From NCBI GenBank assembly GCA_030550395.1, contig JAUQPL010000004.1, forward strand, positions 61,839 to 125,838: a DNA stretch of 64,000 nucleotides, given 5' to 3'. Both the position numbers and the translations under genes were made by a program. This DNA comes from Bacteroidota bacterium. Lineage in GTDB: Bacteria; Bacteroidota; Ignavibacteria; Kapaibacteriales; HRBIN21. Below the pieces are notes generated by a model that worked only from the letters and a program-made list of their open reading frames with translations, searched no databases and was not told the origin of the DNA. Of this stretch, positions 1 to 7,789 are shown one piece after another (position 1 is the stretch's first letter; each line of letters begins with the position of its first letter).

Positions 1-248
1 TGGCGGACAGGGGCATCCAGAGGCGTTGCCAAATCTGCCCCCAACACGAAGAGCCATGAGCTAATGGTCCGGAGGTCTTCCGAGATCTCTGTAGGGAGCA
101 GGTGGCTGAGCACGATGCCAATGACGGCGTTGAGCTCGTCTACCGTGCCATACGCTTCGAGGCGTGGATGAGATTTCGGAATGCGCTCGCCACCGAAAAG
201 CCCTGTCGTGCCGTCGTCGCCAGTACGGGTGTAAATACGGGAAGCCAT
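1..248 (-). CDS. Cob(I)alamin adenosyltransferase, PduO type (partial, C-terminus off window)
   Basis: The first 82 codons of a gene that runs off the left edge of the window. The N-terminus reads MASRIYTRTGDDGTTGLFGG, the characteristic ATP-binding start of PduO/MMAB-type ATP:corrinoid adenosyltransferases, followed by YGTVDELNAVIG, also a family signature. The enzyme transfers the adenosyl group of ATP to cob(I)alamin, giving coenzyme B12 in the cytoplasm. The ATG at 248 lies 3 bases after the stop of the metallo-hydrolase upstream, so the two are probably cotranscribed. The C-terminal half cannot be seen. Confidence 0.9.
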   Translation of the reverse strand, partial: MASRIYTRTGDDGTTGLFGGERIPKSHPRLEAYGTVDELNAVIGIVLSHLLPTEISEDLRTISSWLFVLGADLATPLDAPVR

Positions 249-251
249 AGG

Positions 252-917
252 TTATGGCCTGTATTCAAAACTTTCCCCTGGTTGGAGGATGACAACCCGT
301 GCGCGGTCGCCGACCAGACGGGCAAACTCCTGCGGGTCCTGTTCAATGGGCGGGAAGGTGCCATAGTGCATGGGAATGGCAACCTTCGGACGGAGGAATT
401 CAACAGCCCGGGCAGCGTCGGCAGGATCCATAGTGAAGTATCCTCCGATGTGAAGCAGCGCAACATCCAGCGGGAATTTCTCCCCGATAAGACGCATGTC
501 CGAAAACAAACAGGTATCGCCAGCGTGGTAAATATTGACGCCATTCAGGTGAATGACAAAACCCACTACGGGCACGGCATGGAAGGCCAGGGTGAAACTC
601 ACGCGCACCCCTTCCGTTACTGGAACGGTTCCGCCTACATTCCCTCCAACAACGGAAACGCCGCGAGCCTGTGCCTTCTGGGCTAAGTCAAAGAAGCTTA
701 CGAACAGCGCGCGCGTGCGCCGGCAGATTTCAATAGCATCCTCAAAACCGTGGTCACCATGCTCATGCGAGACGCAGACCACATCGGCACGCTGGATCTC
801 AGCAGGGCTCCGAAAGGGACTGCGGGGGTTGCCTGTAATGAAGGGATCAATGAGGACCACTTTGCCCGCCCCTTCTAACTGGAAAGCGGCATGACTGAGC
901 CAAGTAATGCGGACCAT
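252..917 (-). CDS. UPF0173-type metal-dependent hydrolase (metallo-beta-lactamase fold)
   Basis: A 221-aa protein with the metallo-beta-lactamase fold of the UPF0173/UlaG-like group. The metal-binding motif HEHGDH lies near residue 52, preceded by a WLSHAAF opening (residues 6-12). Further ligands are visible in YHAGDT (near 131) and in PMHYGTFPP (near 183). This is the usual length for the family, which acts in the cytoplasm on poorly defined substrates. It sits directly upstream of the cobalamin adenosyltransferase with a 3-base gap and 88 bases downstream of plsY. The substrate cannot be inferred. Confidence 0.85.
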   Translation of the reverse strand: MVRITWLSHAAFQLEGAGKVVLIDPFITGNPRSPFRSPAEIQRADVVCVSHEHGDHGFEDAIEICRRTRALFVSFFDLAQKAQARGVSVVGGNVGGTVPVTEGVRVSFTLAFHAVPVVGFVIHLNGVNIYHAGDTCLFSDMRLIGEKFPLDVALLHIGGYFTMDPADAARAVEFLRPKVAIPMHYGTFPPIEQDPQEFARLVGDRARVVILQPGESFEYRP

Positions 918-1005
918 CGGAAGCTACCGTGGCTGGGAGACAGAACCGGAGACGGCGCGAAAATAGAGACTCACGCGAGCTTAGTAAGCAGCTGCCTGAC
1001 AGGGC

Positions 1006-1638
1006 TTATTCTGACTGGTCCTGGCGGAACAGTTCCCGAATGGGTTGGAGATGGCGGAGGAAGATGGGGAAGGCGAGGGCTACGATGAAGAGTGTGTGCT
1101 GAGTCATCGTAGGGAGCAACAGAGGCGAGAGCAGGCGCACCAACGGTTCGGGAGCAGTGGCGATGAGGATGGGAGTCCCAACCGTTGCGGTCATGTTCCC
1201 CACGTGGACATTCCGACGGATTGCCATATAGCCCGTGATCCAGAGGAGGCACCACAGCAGGAGCGGGAGCCAACTAATGGCAAGGAGGGCGCCGGCAGCG
1301 GGTGCCAGTCCCCGTCCCCCGGCCCATCGGAGGAAGGCGTTGTAGTTATGCCCGACTACAACCATGACGGCAGCAGTTGCCACCGTGTGGAAATCCGCCA
1401 TCGGTAGCAGTTGGGCACAGTGTACAGCAGCATAGCCCTTGAGCATATCCAGTAGAGCAACGGCCAGCCCAACCCACAGCTTGCCCGTGACCTCATATGC
1501 GTTGGCAGCACCTACGTTCCCCGTTCCGCAGAAGCGAATGTCCTTCCCCGTGGTCCACCGTACCAGCCAATAGGCGCTCGGGATACACCCGAAGAGATAG
1601 CCCGTTACTGAGGCACCGAGGCTCCCGATGAGTTCCAT
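1006..1638 (-). CDS. plsY: Acyl-phosphate:glycerol-3-phosphate acyltransferase PlsY
   Basis: A 210-aa integral membrane protein that fits PlsY, which moves an acyl group from acyl-phosphate to glycerol-3-phosphate in the first step of phospholipid synthesis. The YLFGCIPSAYWL opening, the GTGNVGAANAY loop (canonical form GSGNPGATN) and a GHNYNAFLRWAGGRGLAP segment match the three conserved cytoplasmic motifs. Several hydrophobic helices are visible. The ATG at 1638 is the only reasonable start and overlaps the ABC permease gene by 34 bases. The family partner PlsX is not in the window. Confidence 0.9.
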   Translation of the reverse strand: MELIGSLGASVTGYLFGCIPSAYWLVRWTTGKDIRFCGTGNVGAANAYEVTGKLWVGLAVALLDMLKGYAAVHCAQLLPMADFHTVATAAVMVVVGHNYNAFLRWAGGRGLAPAAGALLAISWLPLLLWCLLWITGYMAIRRNVHVGNMTATVGTPILIATAPEPLVRLLSPLLLPTMTQHTLFIVALAFPIFLRHLQPIRELFRQDQSE

Positions 1639-2507
1639 CTCTGGCGGCGCAGAAGGAAAAGCTGAAACAGAGACAAGGCTCCAACAAGGACGAAAACGAC
1701 ATACGCCAATGCCGCAGCATATCCCATGCGGTCAACGTGCTCAAAGGCATTGACGAAGACCAAGTAGACCAAGGTCGTTGTGGCTCCCAGTGGTCCGCCG
1801 CGGGTCATAATGTAGACTTCCACGAAGACCTGGAGTGCCTTGATGGTATTGAGCACAAGGGCAAATGTCAGCATTGGGCGCAGCAAGGGGAGGGTGACCC
1901 ATCGGAGGCGTTGCCAGAAGCTTGCTCCGGCCAGCAGAGCTGCTTCTTCGTATTCCCGTGGGATTGCCTGCAGCCCTGCCAGGAGCAGGAGTGCATAGTA
2001 TCCTACCGATGCCCAGATATCCATGAGCATGACAGCGGGTAATGCTGTGGTCGGTTCCTGCAGCCATCCTCGCTCGGGATAGGGCAGCCCCAAGGAGGCC
2101 AAAATGGCGTTGATATAGCCGTGGCGGGCGTAGAGATTGGTAAAGATCAGCGCTAAGACCACAAGCGAGGTCACCGACGGTAGCAGAAGTGTACTCTGCC
2201 AAAGTCCCTGCCATCGCACCAGGCGGCTATCTATGAGCATTGCCAATAGCAGCGCAAGGCCGATCGTGACCGGCACTGTGCCAAGGGTGAAGAGAACCGT
2301 ATTGCGGAGGGCCTTCCAGAAGAGGGGATCACTAAGCAGTTCGGCATAGTTGCGCAAGCCAACAAATCCTTGAGCACCGAGTAACGTATGGTACTTGGTC
2401 AGGCTCATGCTGAAGGCGTAGAGCAGAGGATAGAGCCAGAAGACAGTGAAGGTCATGACCCACGGTGCAAGGCAGACCGCAGCGAAGAGGGGCTCACTCC
2501 GCTGCAT
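1605..2507 (-). CDS. Sugar-type ABC transporter permease (MalF/UgpA-like), orphan
   Basis: A 300-aa binding-protein-dependent transport permease with about six membrane helices. The EAA loop is clear near the C-terminal third: YEEAALLAGASFWQRLRWVTLPLL, with the invariant Gly. The start chosen is the ATG at 2507 (MQRSEPLFAAV), which overlaps the end of maf by 14 bases; a longer reading frame upstream lies inside maf and is unlikely. Such permeases normally work as a MalF/MalG pair with a binding protein and an ATPase, but none of these is adjacent. Its partners must be encoded elsewhere; the substrate is unknown, probably a sugar or glycerol phosphate. Confidence 0.85.
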   Translation of the reverse strand: MQRSEPLFAAVCLAPWVMTFTVFWLYPLLYAFSMSLTKYHTLLGAQGFVGLRNYAELLSDPLFWKALRNTVLFTLGTVPVTIGLALLLAMLIDSRLVRWQGLWQSTLLLPSVTSLVVLALIFTNLYARHGYINAILASLGLPYPERGWLQEPTTALPAVMLMDIWASVGYYALLLLAGLQAIPREYEEAALLAGASFWQRLRWVTLPLLRPMLTFALVLNTIKALQVFVEVYIMTRGGPLGATTTLVYLVFVNAFEHVDRMGYAAALAYVVFVLVGALSLFQLFLLRRQRWNSSGASVPQ

Positions 2508-3105
2508 GGCAGAAGTGTTGGAGAAGTTGATAGACCAATCCCAGGGGAAGTCCGACAACGTTGTAGTAACAGCCACGGATGCCTGTGACGAATACAGCTC
2601 CGAAGGGGTCTTGGATGCCATAGGCGCCGGCCTTGTCCAGTGGAGAGCCAGTGGCAACATATGCAGCGATTTCTTCCGGTGTCAGCGAGCGGAAGGTGAC
2701 CTCCGTCCGGGCAACTCCGGTGGAGAACTCTAGCTCGGGGGCGCGCACGAGAGCGACACCGGTGTAGACTTCATGGGTGCGTCCACTCAACTGTTGGAGC
2801 ATTGCCGCTGCCTCTTCAGGGGTCTGTGGCTTGTTTAAGTACATGCCCTCAAGGACTACGGTGGTATCGGCTCCGAGGACAAAGCAGGGCTGCTTTAGGC
2901 GTTGGGCGACAGCGAGAGCTTTCTCCCGAGCCAGTTGGGCAACGTAATCATGCGGTTGCTGATCCGGCTGTCCATCCACTTCGGTAAGTGGCGAAGGGAC
3001 GATGCGGAAGTGGAAGCCCAACAGGCGTAGCAGTGCAGCTCGCCGTGGCGAACGCGAGGCAAGGACCAGTGGACGCGGAAGGCGCAAGAGTGCGGCAGGG
3101 GTCAT
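2494..3105 (-). CDS. maf: Maf family nucleoside triphosphate pyrophosphatase
   Basis: A 203-aa Maf/Ham1-fold protein. The opening LVLASRSPRRAALL is the substrate-binding signature, LGADTTVVLEG contains the catalytic acidic residue, and DKAGAYGIQDPFG matches the conserved DKAGAYGIQ block. Maf proteins hydrolyse dTTP/UTP or modified nucleotides to the monophosphate, as a house-cleaning activity. The ATG at 3105 gives an ATGA overlap with the upstream outer-membrane protein gene; an in-frame ATG 12 codons earlier lies inside that gene. The gene lies in the 1-5001 minus-strand run. Confidence 0.92.
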   Translation of the reverse strand: MTPAALLRLPRPLVLASRSPRRAALLRLLGFHFRIVPSPLTEVDGQPDQQPHDYVAQLAREKALAVAQRLKQPCFVLGADTTVVLEGMYLNKPQTPEEAAAMLQQLSGRTHEVYTGVALVRAPELEFSTGVARTEVTFRSLTPEEIAAYVATGSPLDKAGAYGIQDPFGAVFVTGIRGCYYNVVGLPLGLVYQLLQHFCHAAE

Positions 3106-3854
3106 CGCAGGTAGTACAGAATGGTCAAAGCTCGTGCCCATGGATGCTCACTCTCCTGTGGAGGTACGATATCCACTATCTCTGCACAAAGAGCAGCCTG
3201 GCGTCCGATGCCGAAGGAGAAAGCCACACTGAGCATTCCCGTACGGCCTTTCCGTTCGGCATCGCCCCGGAGGAAATTGTATTCGGCGACGATTCGTCCA
3301 AACCGTCCCAGCGTGTGCTCAAAACCGATACCGGCATTGATTCGGCGTGCTCTCGGAGGAGGCTCCAAAGGGTAGCCAAGCATGCCGTGCCAGGCCAATT
3401 CACCAAGCCACCAGCGGTAGCTTTTGCTGGCGGCAAGAAAGATTCCCGCAGCGGGGATGGTGAATCGGCGGCGCTCCTGCTCATAGCCTCCCCAACCTTG
3501 AGTGTGAAGCCCGAGGACTACTGCTGGAATCATCATGCCTTCATCCCGGAGCCGAAAGCGGAGAGAGACACCCGGCAGAGATTGCCACTCCGGCTCCCCT
3601 GTCCCGATGAGGTTCCGCCCGCTGAAGGCGAGCCCGAGGAGCAAGCGTGGTATTGGCGAGGCGAAGCATTCGGCAGAAAGGGTCCCGGCGGGAAAGAGGC
3701 CGACCTGCAGTAAGAGCGAGCCCTGGGGTAGGAGCCCAGCCGTTGGTATCGTGATGACCCGAAGGGGCTGAACGGAGGAGCCTTCTCCCACAAGCTCGTG
3801 AGCCCATCCAGGTAGGGAGAGGAAGAAAGCTAGCCTGCAGAGCCACCGATGCAT
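3102..3854 (-). CDS. Putative outer-membrane beta-barrel protein, unknown function
   Basis: A 250-aa protein beginning with a likely signal peptide (CRLAFFLSLPGWAHE, cleavage near residue 18-19). The rest alternates aromatic and hydrophobic residues with short polar turns, as in barrel proteins, and ends in ILYYLR, consistent with a terminal beta strand. A GIGFEHTLGRFGRIVAEYNF segment resembles the barrel repeats of YjbH-like proteins, but I cannot assign a family firmly. It overlaps the 2H phosphoesterase upstream by 25 bases and maf downstream by 4 bases, so it is cotranscribed with them. Function is unknown. Confidence 0.6.
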   Translation of the reverse strand: MHRWLCRLAFFLSLPGWAHELVGEGSSVQPLRVITIPTAGLLPQGSLLLQVGLFPAGTLSAECFASPIPRLLLGLAFSGRNLIGTGEPEWQSLPGVSLRFRLRDEGMMIPAVVLGLHTQGWGGYEQERRRFTIPAAGIFLAASKSYRWWLGELAWHGMLGYPLEPPPRARRINAGIGFEHTLGRFGRIVAEYNFLRGDAERKGRTGMLSVAFSFGIGRQAALCAEIVDIVPPQESEHPWARALTILYYLR

Positions 3855-4423
3855 TTTTGCAATTCCTGGGTCGGACGTCCAAATGGAAGTACAGCAACAG
3901 GAGAGAAGACGTCGTCGGGCGGATCATCACGGGCGATAATTGTGAGTGCGTCTACACAGAAGCATATGGGCTGCCATTGATGAGAAAGCTCCTGCCGGAG
4001 GCGTTCGGCTTCGGCAGTGGGACCGTAGTACTGCCCAATGCTTAAATGAGGCGTAAAGCCCGTCGGATAGCGTCCTTGTTCGGTACAGTCTGGGAAAATC
4101 TCCAGCAGGCGTTGGTAGAGGGTAATGATAGGCTCGGCTGGTTCTGGTGACAGCCAAAGGGTGTGGGAAGTTGGTCCATGGCGGAAGAGGCGGCATTCTC
4201 GCAGACAAAGGACAAAGGGAGAAAGCTGGCTGCATAGGGCGTCGAGGAGAGGTAGTATGTTCGGGAGCTGCTCCCGGGGACGAAAGGGGTAGAGTAGCGT
4301 TACATGGGGCATCCAGCGACGGAACTTGCGGTCGTAGCGGCGGCGGAGCGCTTGAATTGGCTCCCACAGCGATGGAGGGGGAATAATGACGAGTGCACTC
4401 TTGAAGGTTTTCTCTGCCGCCAT
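3830..4423 (-). CDS. 2H phosphoesterase (2'-5' RNA ligase family)
   Basis: A 197-aa protein with the two HxT/S signatures of the 2H phosphoesterase superfamily: HVT at residues 40-42 within MPHVTLLYPF, and HLS at 126-128 within FTPHLSIGQ. The spacing and predicted alternating strands fit the LigT/YjcG group, which hydrolyses or joins 2',3'-cyclic or 2'-5' linked RNA or nucleotide substrates. Its ATG shares one base with the stop of the HTH-cupin regulator (TGATG), so the pair is translationally coupled. The real substrate is not known for most relatives. Confidence 0.82.
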   Translation of the reverse strand: MAAEKTFKSALVIIPPPSLWEPIQALRRRYDRKFRRWMPHVTLLYPFRPREQLPNILPLLDALCSQLSPFVLCLRECRLFRHGPTSHTLWLSPEPAEPIITLYQRLLEIFPDCTEQGRYPTGFTPHLSIGQYYGPTAEAERLRQELSHQWQPICFCVDALTIIARDDPPDDVFSPVAVLPFGRPTQELQKCIGGSAG

Positions 4424-5001
4424 CAGAGGACTGCTTGCGGCAATATTAACACAGCCCGGATCGGCTTTGTAAGGTAGTTCCGGTACCGGTGTAGTTGTTC
4501 CGCCTGAATGCGGAAGCTTTCCCCGGAGCGGACTAGGAGTTCATCGCCAGGCATCTCCACCAGGAGGTTTCCCTCTATGGCAATGCCATCGGTGGGAACG
4601 GGGAAGCTCCAGTAGCCCTGTGGGGGAAGTTGGGCTCCTGCCTCCAGGCAGAGTTCTAGCCATTCAGGGTCCTCCGGTTGATGGACAGGGCGGAGCAATC
4701 GGAGTGCAGTGCGTCGTACGGCGCGGGTGGTGACCATAGAGAAGAAGTCAACTCCTTTCCAGCACTGTCCACCGCGGGCGCTCCGGGGGTCAGGATAAGT
4801 AGTGCTGACGAGGGCGGCTATGGAGGTACCGTATAAGGCTGTCAGTGAGCGGAGGACTTCCAGCGGGAGGCGTCGCTGACCCTGTTCGGCAAGGGCCAGG
4901 AGGGCTTTGGAGATACCGACACGTTGAGCGACGTCACTGAGACTCCATTCGTGACATTCCCGCAGATGGCGTAGGAATTGACCGATCCGCTGCCGCTGCA
5001 T
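4423..5001 (-). CDS. XRE-family transcriptional regulator with C-terminal cupin domain
   Basis: A 192-aa protein with an N-terminal helix-turn-helix (residues about 5-60; WSLSDVAQRVGISKALLALAEQGQ) and a C-terminal cupin-like sensory domain (about 115-190). The ATG at 5001 (MQRQRIGQFL) is preferred over a TTG five codons earlier. This architecture is typical of regulators that sense a small molecule through the cupin. It heads the minus-strand run reaching to plsY and faces the SDR gene across about 80 bases, so it may control itself, the downstream 2H gene or the divergent SDR-DedA pair. Targets are inferred only from position. Confidence 0.82.
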   Translation of the reverse strand: MQRQRIGQFLRHLRECHEWSLSDVAQRVGISKALLALAEQGQRRLPLEVLRSLTALYGTSIAALVSTTYPDPRSARGGQCWKGVDFFSMVTTRAVRRTALRLLRPVHQPEDPEWLELCLEAGAQLPPQGYWSFPVPTDGIAIEGNLLVEMPGDELLVRSGESFRIQAEQLHRYRNYLTKPIRAVLILPQAVL

Positions 5002-5079
5002 TGTGCAATGGACCAAAAAGCGTTCGTGCTACGTCCATAGCCATTGCAAATTACAGTGCTCTTTACAGGGAGGATGGCA

Positions 5080-5799
5080 GTGCGGTTGCGAGGATGTCTC
5101 TGCCTCATTACGGGTGCAAGCTCCGGTATCGGGCGGGCAATGGCACTACGTTTTGCAGAAGAAGGAGCAGATCTCGTTCTCACGGCGCGTCGGGAAGAGG
5201 CTCTCCGAGAGGTTGCCGACGCGGCGCGACAACGGGCGCCGGGGAGCCGTATTTTCGTGCTGCCGGCAGATCTCCGTCAACCGGAAGCGATCGAGCACTT
5301 AGCCTGCTGGGTCCATGAAAGCGCCGGTGCCGTTGATGTCCTAGTTAATAATGCCGGTATCGGTTACTTTGCTCCGGCGTCCCAGATAGAACTGGAGCGA
5401 ATTGAGGAGCTGTGGCATGTCAACGTGCGAGCTCCGATACTGTTGACGCGGGCAATCTTGCCCTCTATGATCCAGCGCCAGAGGGGTACACTGCTCTATG
5501 TTGCTTCGCTGGCAGGAAAGTACGGCGTCAAAGGGGGTAGCGTCTACGCGGCGACGAAATTCGCTCTCCGGGGCTTTGCTGAGTCGCTTTTCCAGGAAGT
5601 GCGACAGTACAATATCCGCGTCATCGTACTCTGTCCCGGCTCTACAGCGACGGCTTTCAGTGGGCCGATGGCATCGGGACCTGGGAGGGAGCGGATCCTC
5701 CAAGCGGAAGATGTGGCCGAGGTTGCCGTGCAAGCGGTTCTTCTCCCACCGACGGCGACCGTCAGCGAAATTGAGCTCCGCCCAACAAATCCACAGTAA
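5080..5799 (+). CDS. Short-chain dehydrogenase/reductase (classical SDR)
   Basis: About 239 aa with a complete classical SDR set: glycine motif TGASSGIG for NAD(P) binding, NNAG (within VDVLVNNAGIG), a catalytic Ser in VASLAGKYGVKGG, and YAATK containing the YxxxK catalytic pair. The GTG at 5080 is preferred because GGGAGG lies 6 bases before it; an ATG at 5074 touches the same Shine-Dalgarno sequence and would be badly spaced. The substrate cannot be told. The dedA gene follows after 15 bases, so the two may be cotranscribed. It is divergent from the HTH-cupin regulator. Confidence 0.87.
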   Translation: MRLRGCLCLITGASSGIGRAMALRFAEEGADLVLTARREEALREVADAARQRAPGSRIFVLPADLRQPEAIEHLACWVHESAGAVDVLVNNAGIGYFAPASQIELERIEELWHVNVRAPILLTRAILPSMIQRQRGTLLYVASLAGKYGVKGGSVYAATKFALRGFAESLFQEVRQYNIRVIVLCPGSTATAFSGPMASGPGRERILQAEDVAEVAVQAVLLPPTATVSEIELRPTNPQ

Positions 5800-5814
5800 G
5801 TAGGTGGGCAGACG

Positions 5815-6441
5815 ATGGTGGAACAGTGGGTAATGTATCTGCAGCAACTTCCCCCAGAGGGAGTGCTCTTGGTTGCTTTTGTGGTGACGTTCGTGGAGAA
5901 TCTTTTCCCTCCTTCACCGAGCGATACGCTCCTTCTCTTCTGCGGCGTGCTGGTTGGTATAGGGGTAGTGGAATTTGTCCCGTTAGTGCTTTCGGCAACT
6001 TTGGGCAGCGTTGCCGGCTTCAGCGCCATGTTTTGGGTGGGGTACGTATTCGGGGTTCGCGTCATTGATGCTGGACGGCTCCGCTTTCTCCCGCTGGAGG
6101 CAGTGCAGAAGGTCGAGCGATGGTTTCAGCGCTATGGCTACTGGGTTATCTTCGTAAACCGTTTTCTTTCGGGCACGCGGGCAGTTATTTCTTTTGTAGC
6201 GGGGATGTCCAAACTGACGTTCCTGTGGACGCTACTGCTCTGCACCATTAGTGCCTTGGTGTGGAACACACTGCTCATCACTGTTGGGTGGAGCGTGGGG
6301 CAGGGGTGGCGGGAGATTGCCCATTGGTTACAGCTCTACGGAACAGCCCTGGCTGTAATTCTCCTGGGACTGGGTGCTGGATGGTTTGTGTGGTGGATCC
6401 TGCGGGCGCAACGCGCAAGGCAGCATACGTCGGAGCCATAG
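5815..6441 (+). CDS. DedA family membrane protein
   Basis: A 208-aa DedA/SNARE-associated-fold membrane protein. The re-entrant loop acid lies in VTFVENLFPPSPSDTLL, and the conserved arginines are in NRFLSGTRAVISFVAGM, followed by further hydrophobic helices. Family members act in the inner membrane in lipid (undecaprenyl phosphate or phosphatidylethanolamine) flipping and proton-motive-force homeostasis; which substrate applies here is not visible. It follows the SDR gene by 15 bases on the same strand. The C-terminus is basic (RAQRARQHTSEP), as expected for a cytoplasmic tail. Confidence 0.9.
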   Translation: MVEQWVMYLQQLPPEGVLLVAFVVTFVENLFPPSPSDTLLLFCGVLVGIGVVEFVPLVLSATLGSVAGFSAMFWVGYVFGVRVIDAGRLRFLPLEAVQKVERWFQRYGYWVIFVNRFLSGTRAVISFVAGMSKLTFLWTLLLCTISALVWNTLLITVGWSVGQGWREIAHWLQLYGTALAVILLGLGAGWFVWWILRAQRARQHTSEP

Positions 6442-6481
6442 CAGTAGCAGGAAAAGCGTATTTTCGGTCTGAGCCAGGGAC

Positions 6482-6691
6482 ATGGGAAAGCGTCTGAGAC
6501 AGTGGCTTTGGCAGAAAGGGTGCGCTATTACCGTGGCGATGGTGATAGCGATGACGGTCGTGGAGCGCCGTGCTGTGCTACCGGTTTCCGTCCCACCTAT
6601 TGTGCTCCGCGTTGACCCCTGGTTGTTCCCGCCCAGGATACAGCGCAGAGCCTCCTTACAGGGTTTGTTTGGAACTTTCTGGCTCAATTAG
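6482..6691 (+). CDS. Possible small membrane protein (doubtful)
   Basis: This 69-codon reading frame fills most of the 242-base gap between dedA and the convergent T9SS protein gene. It has a basic start (MGKRLRQWLWQKG), one hydrophobic stretch (AITVAMVIAMTVV) and no recognised motif. There is no good ribosome-binding site, and its end overlaps the opposite gene by 8 bases. It may be chance coding. No other gene or clear terminator is seen in this gap. Confidence 0.2.
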   Translation: MGKRLRQWLWQKGCAITVAMVIAMTVVERRAVLPVSVPPIVLRVDPWLFPPRIQRRASLQGLFGTFWLN

Positions 6692-7727
6692 AGCGGAAGA
6701 ACAAGCCGGAGCATATGACGCTTCCAGACTGCAGAAGGCGGTAGAGATAAAGACCCCCGGCAAGGGAGCGGATCGATAGCCACTGGGGGGAATTGCTAGG
6801 GACAATGTACTGAAATAAGCGCTGTCCCAGAGGAGTGTAGATTTCTACGGTACTCCCTGCCTCTGCCCGGATGGGTACGGCTTCTGTGTGGAGGATGAGA
6901 GGTAGCAGAGTGCAAGGTGCTGTCATGGGAGCTTCCACACTCGTTAGGGGGGCTAATCTGATGCGATACTCGGCCACAGTTTGTAGAGTCGTGGCATCTG
7001 TGAATCGTACAATGGCACCGCCACTTGTATTGCCCGAAGTTCGGAGCCAACAGGAGAAGCGGGGATAGAAGTGGCGTGGCCACAGGGAGAGTGTATCTGG
7101 TGCCGTGAGCGTGCCGGCATCGTAGCAGCTATCACCCAGGCAGAAGCGGAGAGCATGGGTAGGAATTCCAATTGGTTCTACGTGCGTAAGGAGCTGGCGG
7201 GTGACACTACTGGCGTTATAGAGAGCGGCGTTGCTGCTGATTTCCCCCTCGGTTGAGGTCGTCAATCCCGTCTGTGCCCATACAAGAGCGAGCGAGTCCG
7301 GGCTGGGTGGGGAAATCTGAACCTGAACGAGATGCTCCAGGAGGGTTGCTCCCGAGAGAGCATCGCGGAATCGGAAGAGCAGGGGAGCACTTCCGGAAGA
7401 GGTCCCTGCTTCTACGAGCACATACGCTTTGAAACTGTGTTCCTCTGCTCCCGGGGCAATGGTGACCGTGTCCGGTGAAACCCGTACCCCAGGGGCATAG
7501 CAAGAAGGTCCCCAGCAGAAGTACGGATAACTGCCTGCGGGCATCTGGGAGTCGTCCATTTCCACAATAACCCGGAGGGGTTGTGTCCCATCGTTGACAA
7601 CGACGGCGGGGGCGGACACGTCCCAGCCAGGAGTGACAAAGACGGCGGTAACTGCATGGTGGAGTCGGAGAGCTGCAGTTGTGTAAAGACTCGCAAGGAG
7701 CGTAATAGCACTTGTAGCACGGAGCAT
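6684..7727 (-). CDS. Secreted protein with C-terminal T9SS (Por) type A sorting-like domain
   Basis: A 347-aa protein with an N-terminal signal peptide (ATSAITLLASLYTTAAL), two repeated Ig-like segments each holding a Cys-x-Gly-x-Ser-Cys-Tyr element (CWGPSCYAPG and CLGDSCYDAG), and a C-terminal domain of about 75 residues. That last domain has the pattern of type IX secretion sorting signals: EIYTPLGQRLFQ, then GGLYLYRLLQSG and a final strand. It is therefore probably exported and attached to or released from the cell surface. Function of the repeat region is unknown. The gene follows pth by 62 bases. Confidence 0.7.
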   Translation of the reverse strand: MLRATSAITLLASLYTTAALRLHHAVTAVFVTPGWDVSAPAVVVNDGTQPLRVIVEMDDSQMPAGSYPYFCWGPSCYAPGVRVSPDTVTIAPGAEEHSFKAYVLVEAGTSSGSAPLLFRFRDALSGATLLEHLVQVQISPPSPDSLALVWAQTGLTTSTEGEISSNAALYNASSVTRQLLTHVEPIGIPTHALRFCLGDSCYDAGTLTAPDTLSLWPRHFYPRFSCWLRTSGNTSGGAIVRFTDATTLQTVAEYRIRLAPLTSVEAPMTAPCTLLPLILHTEAVPIRAEAGSTVEIYTPLGQRLFQYIVPSNSPQWLSIRSLAGGLYLYRLLQSGSVICSGLFFRSN

Positions 7728-7789
7728 TTGCTTGTTCCTGGCGTAGATGGAACATGTTCGCAGGGCACATAGAGTAGGGCTTGAAGGGA

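Noticed and set aside
2508..2660. N-terminal extension of the ABC permease
   Set aside because: It lies within maf and does not look like a transporter N-terminus; the ATG at 2507 fits better.
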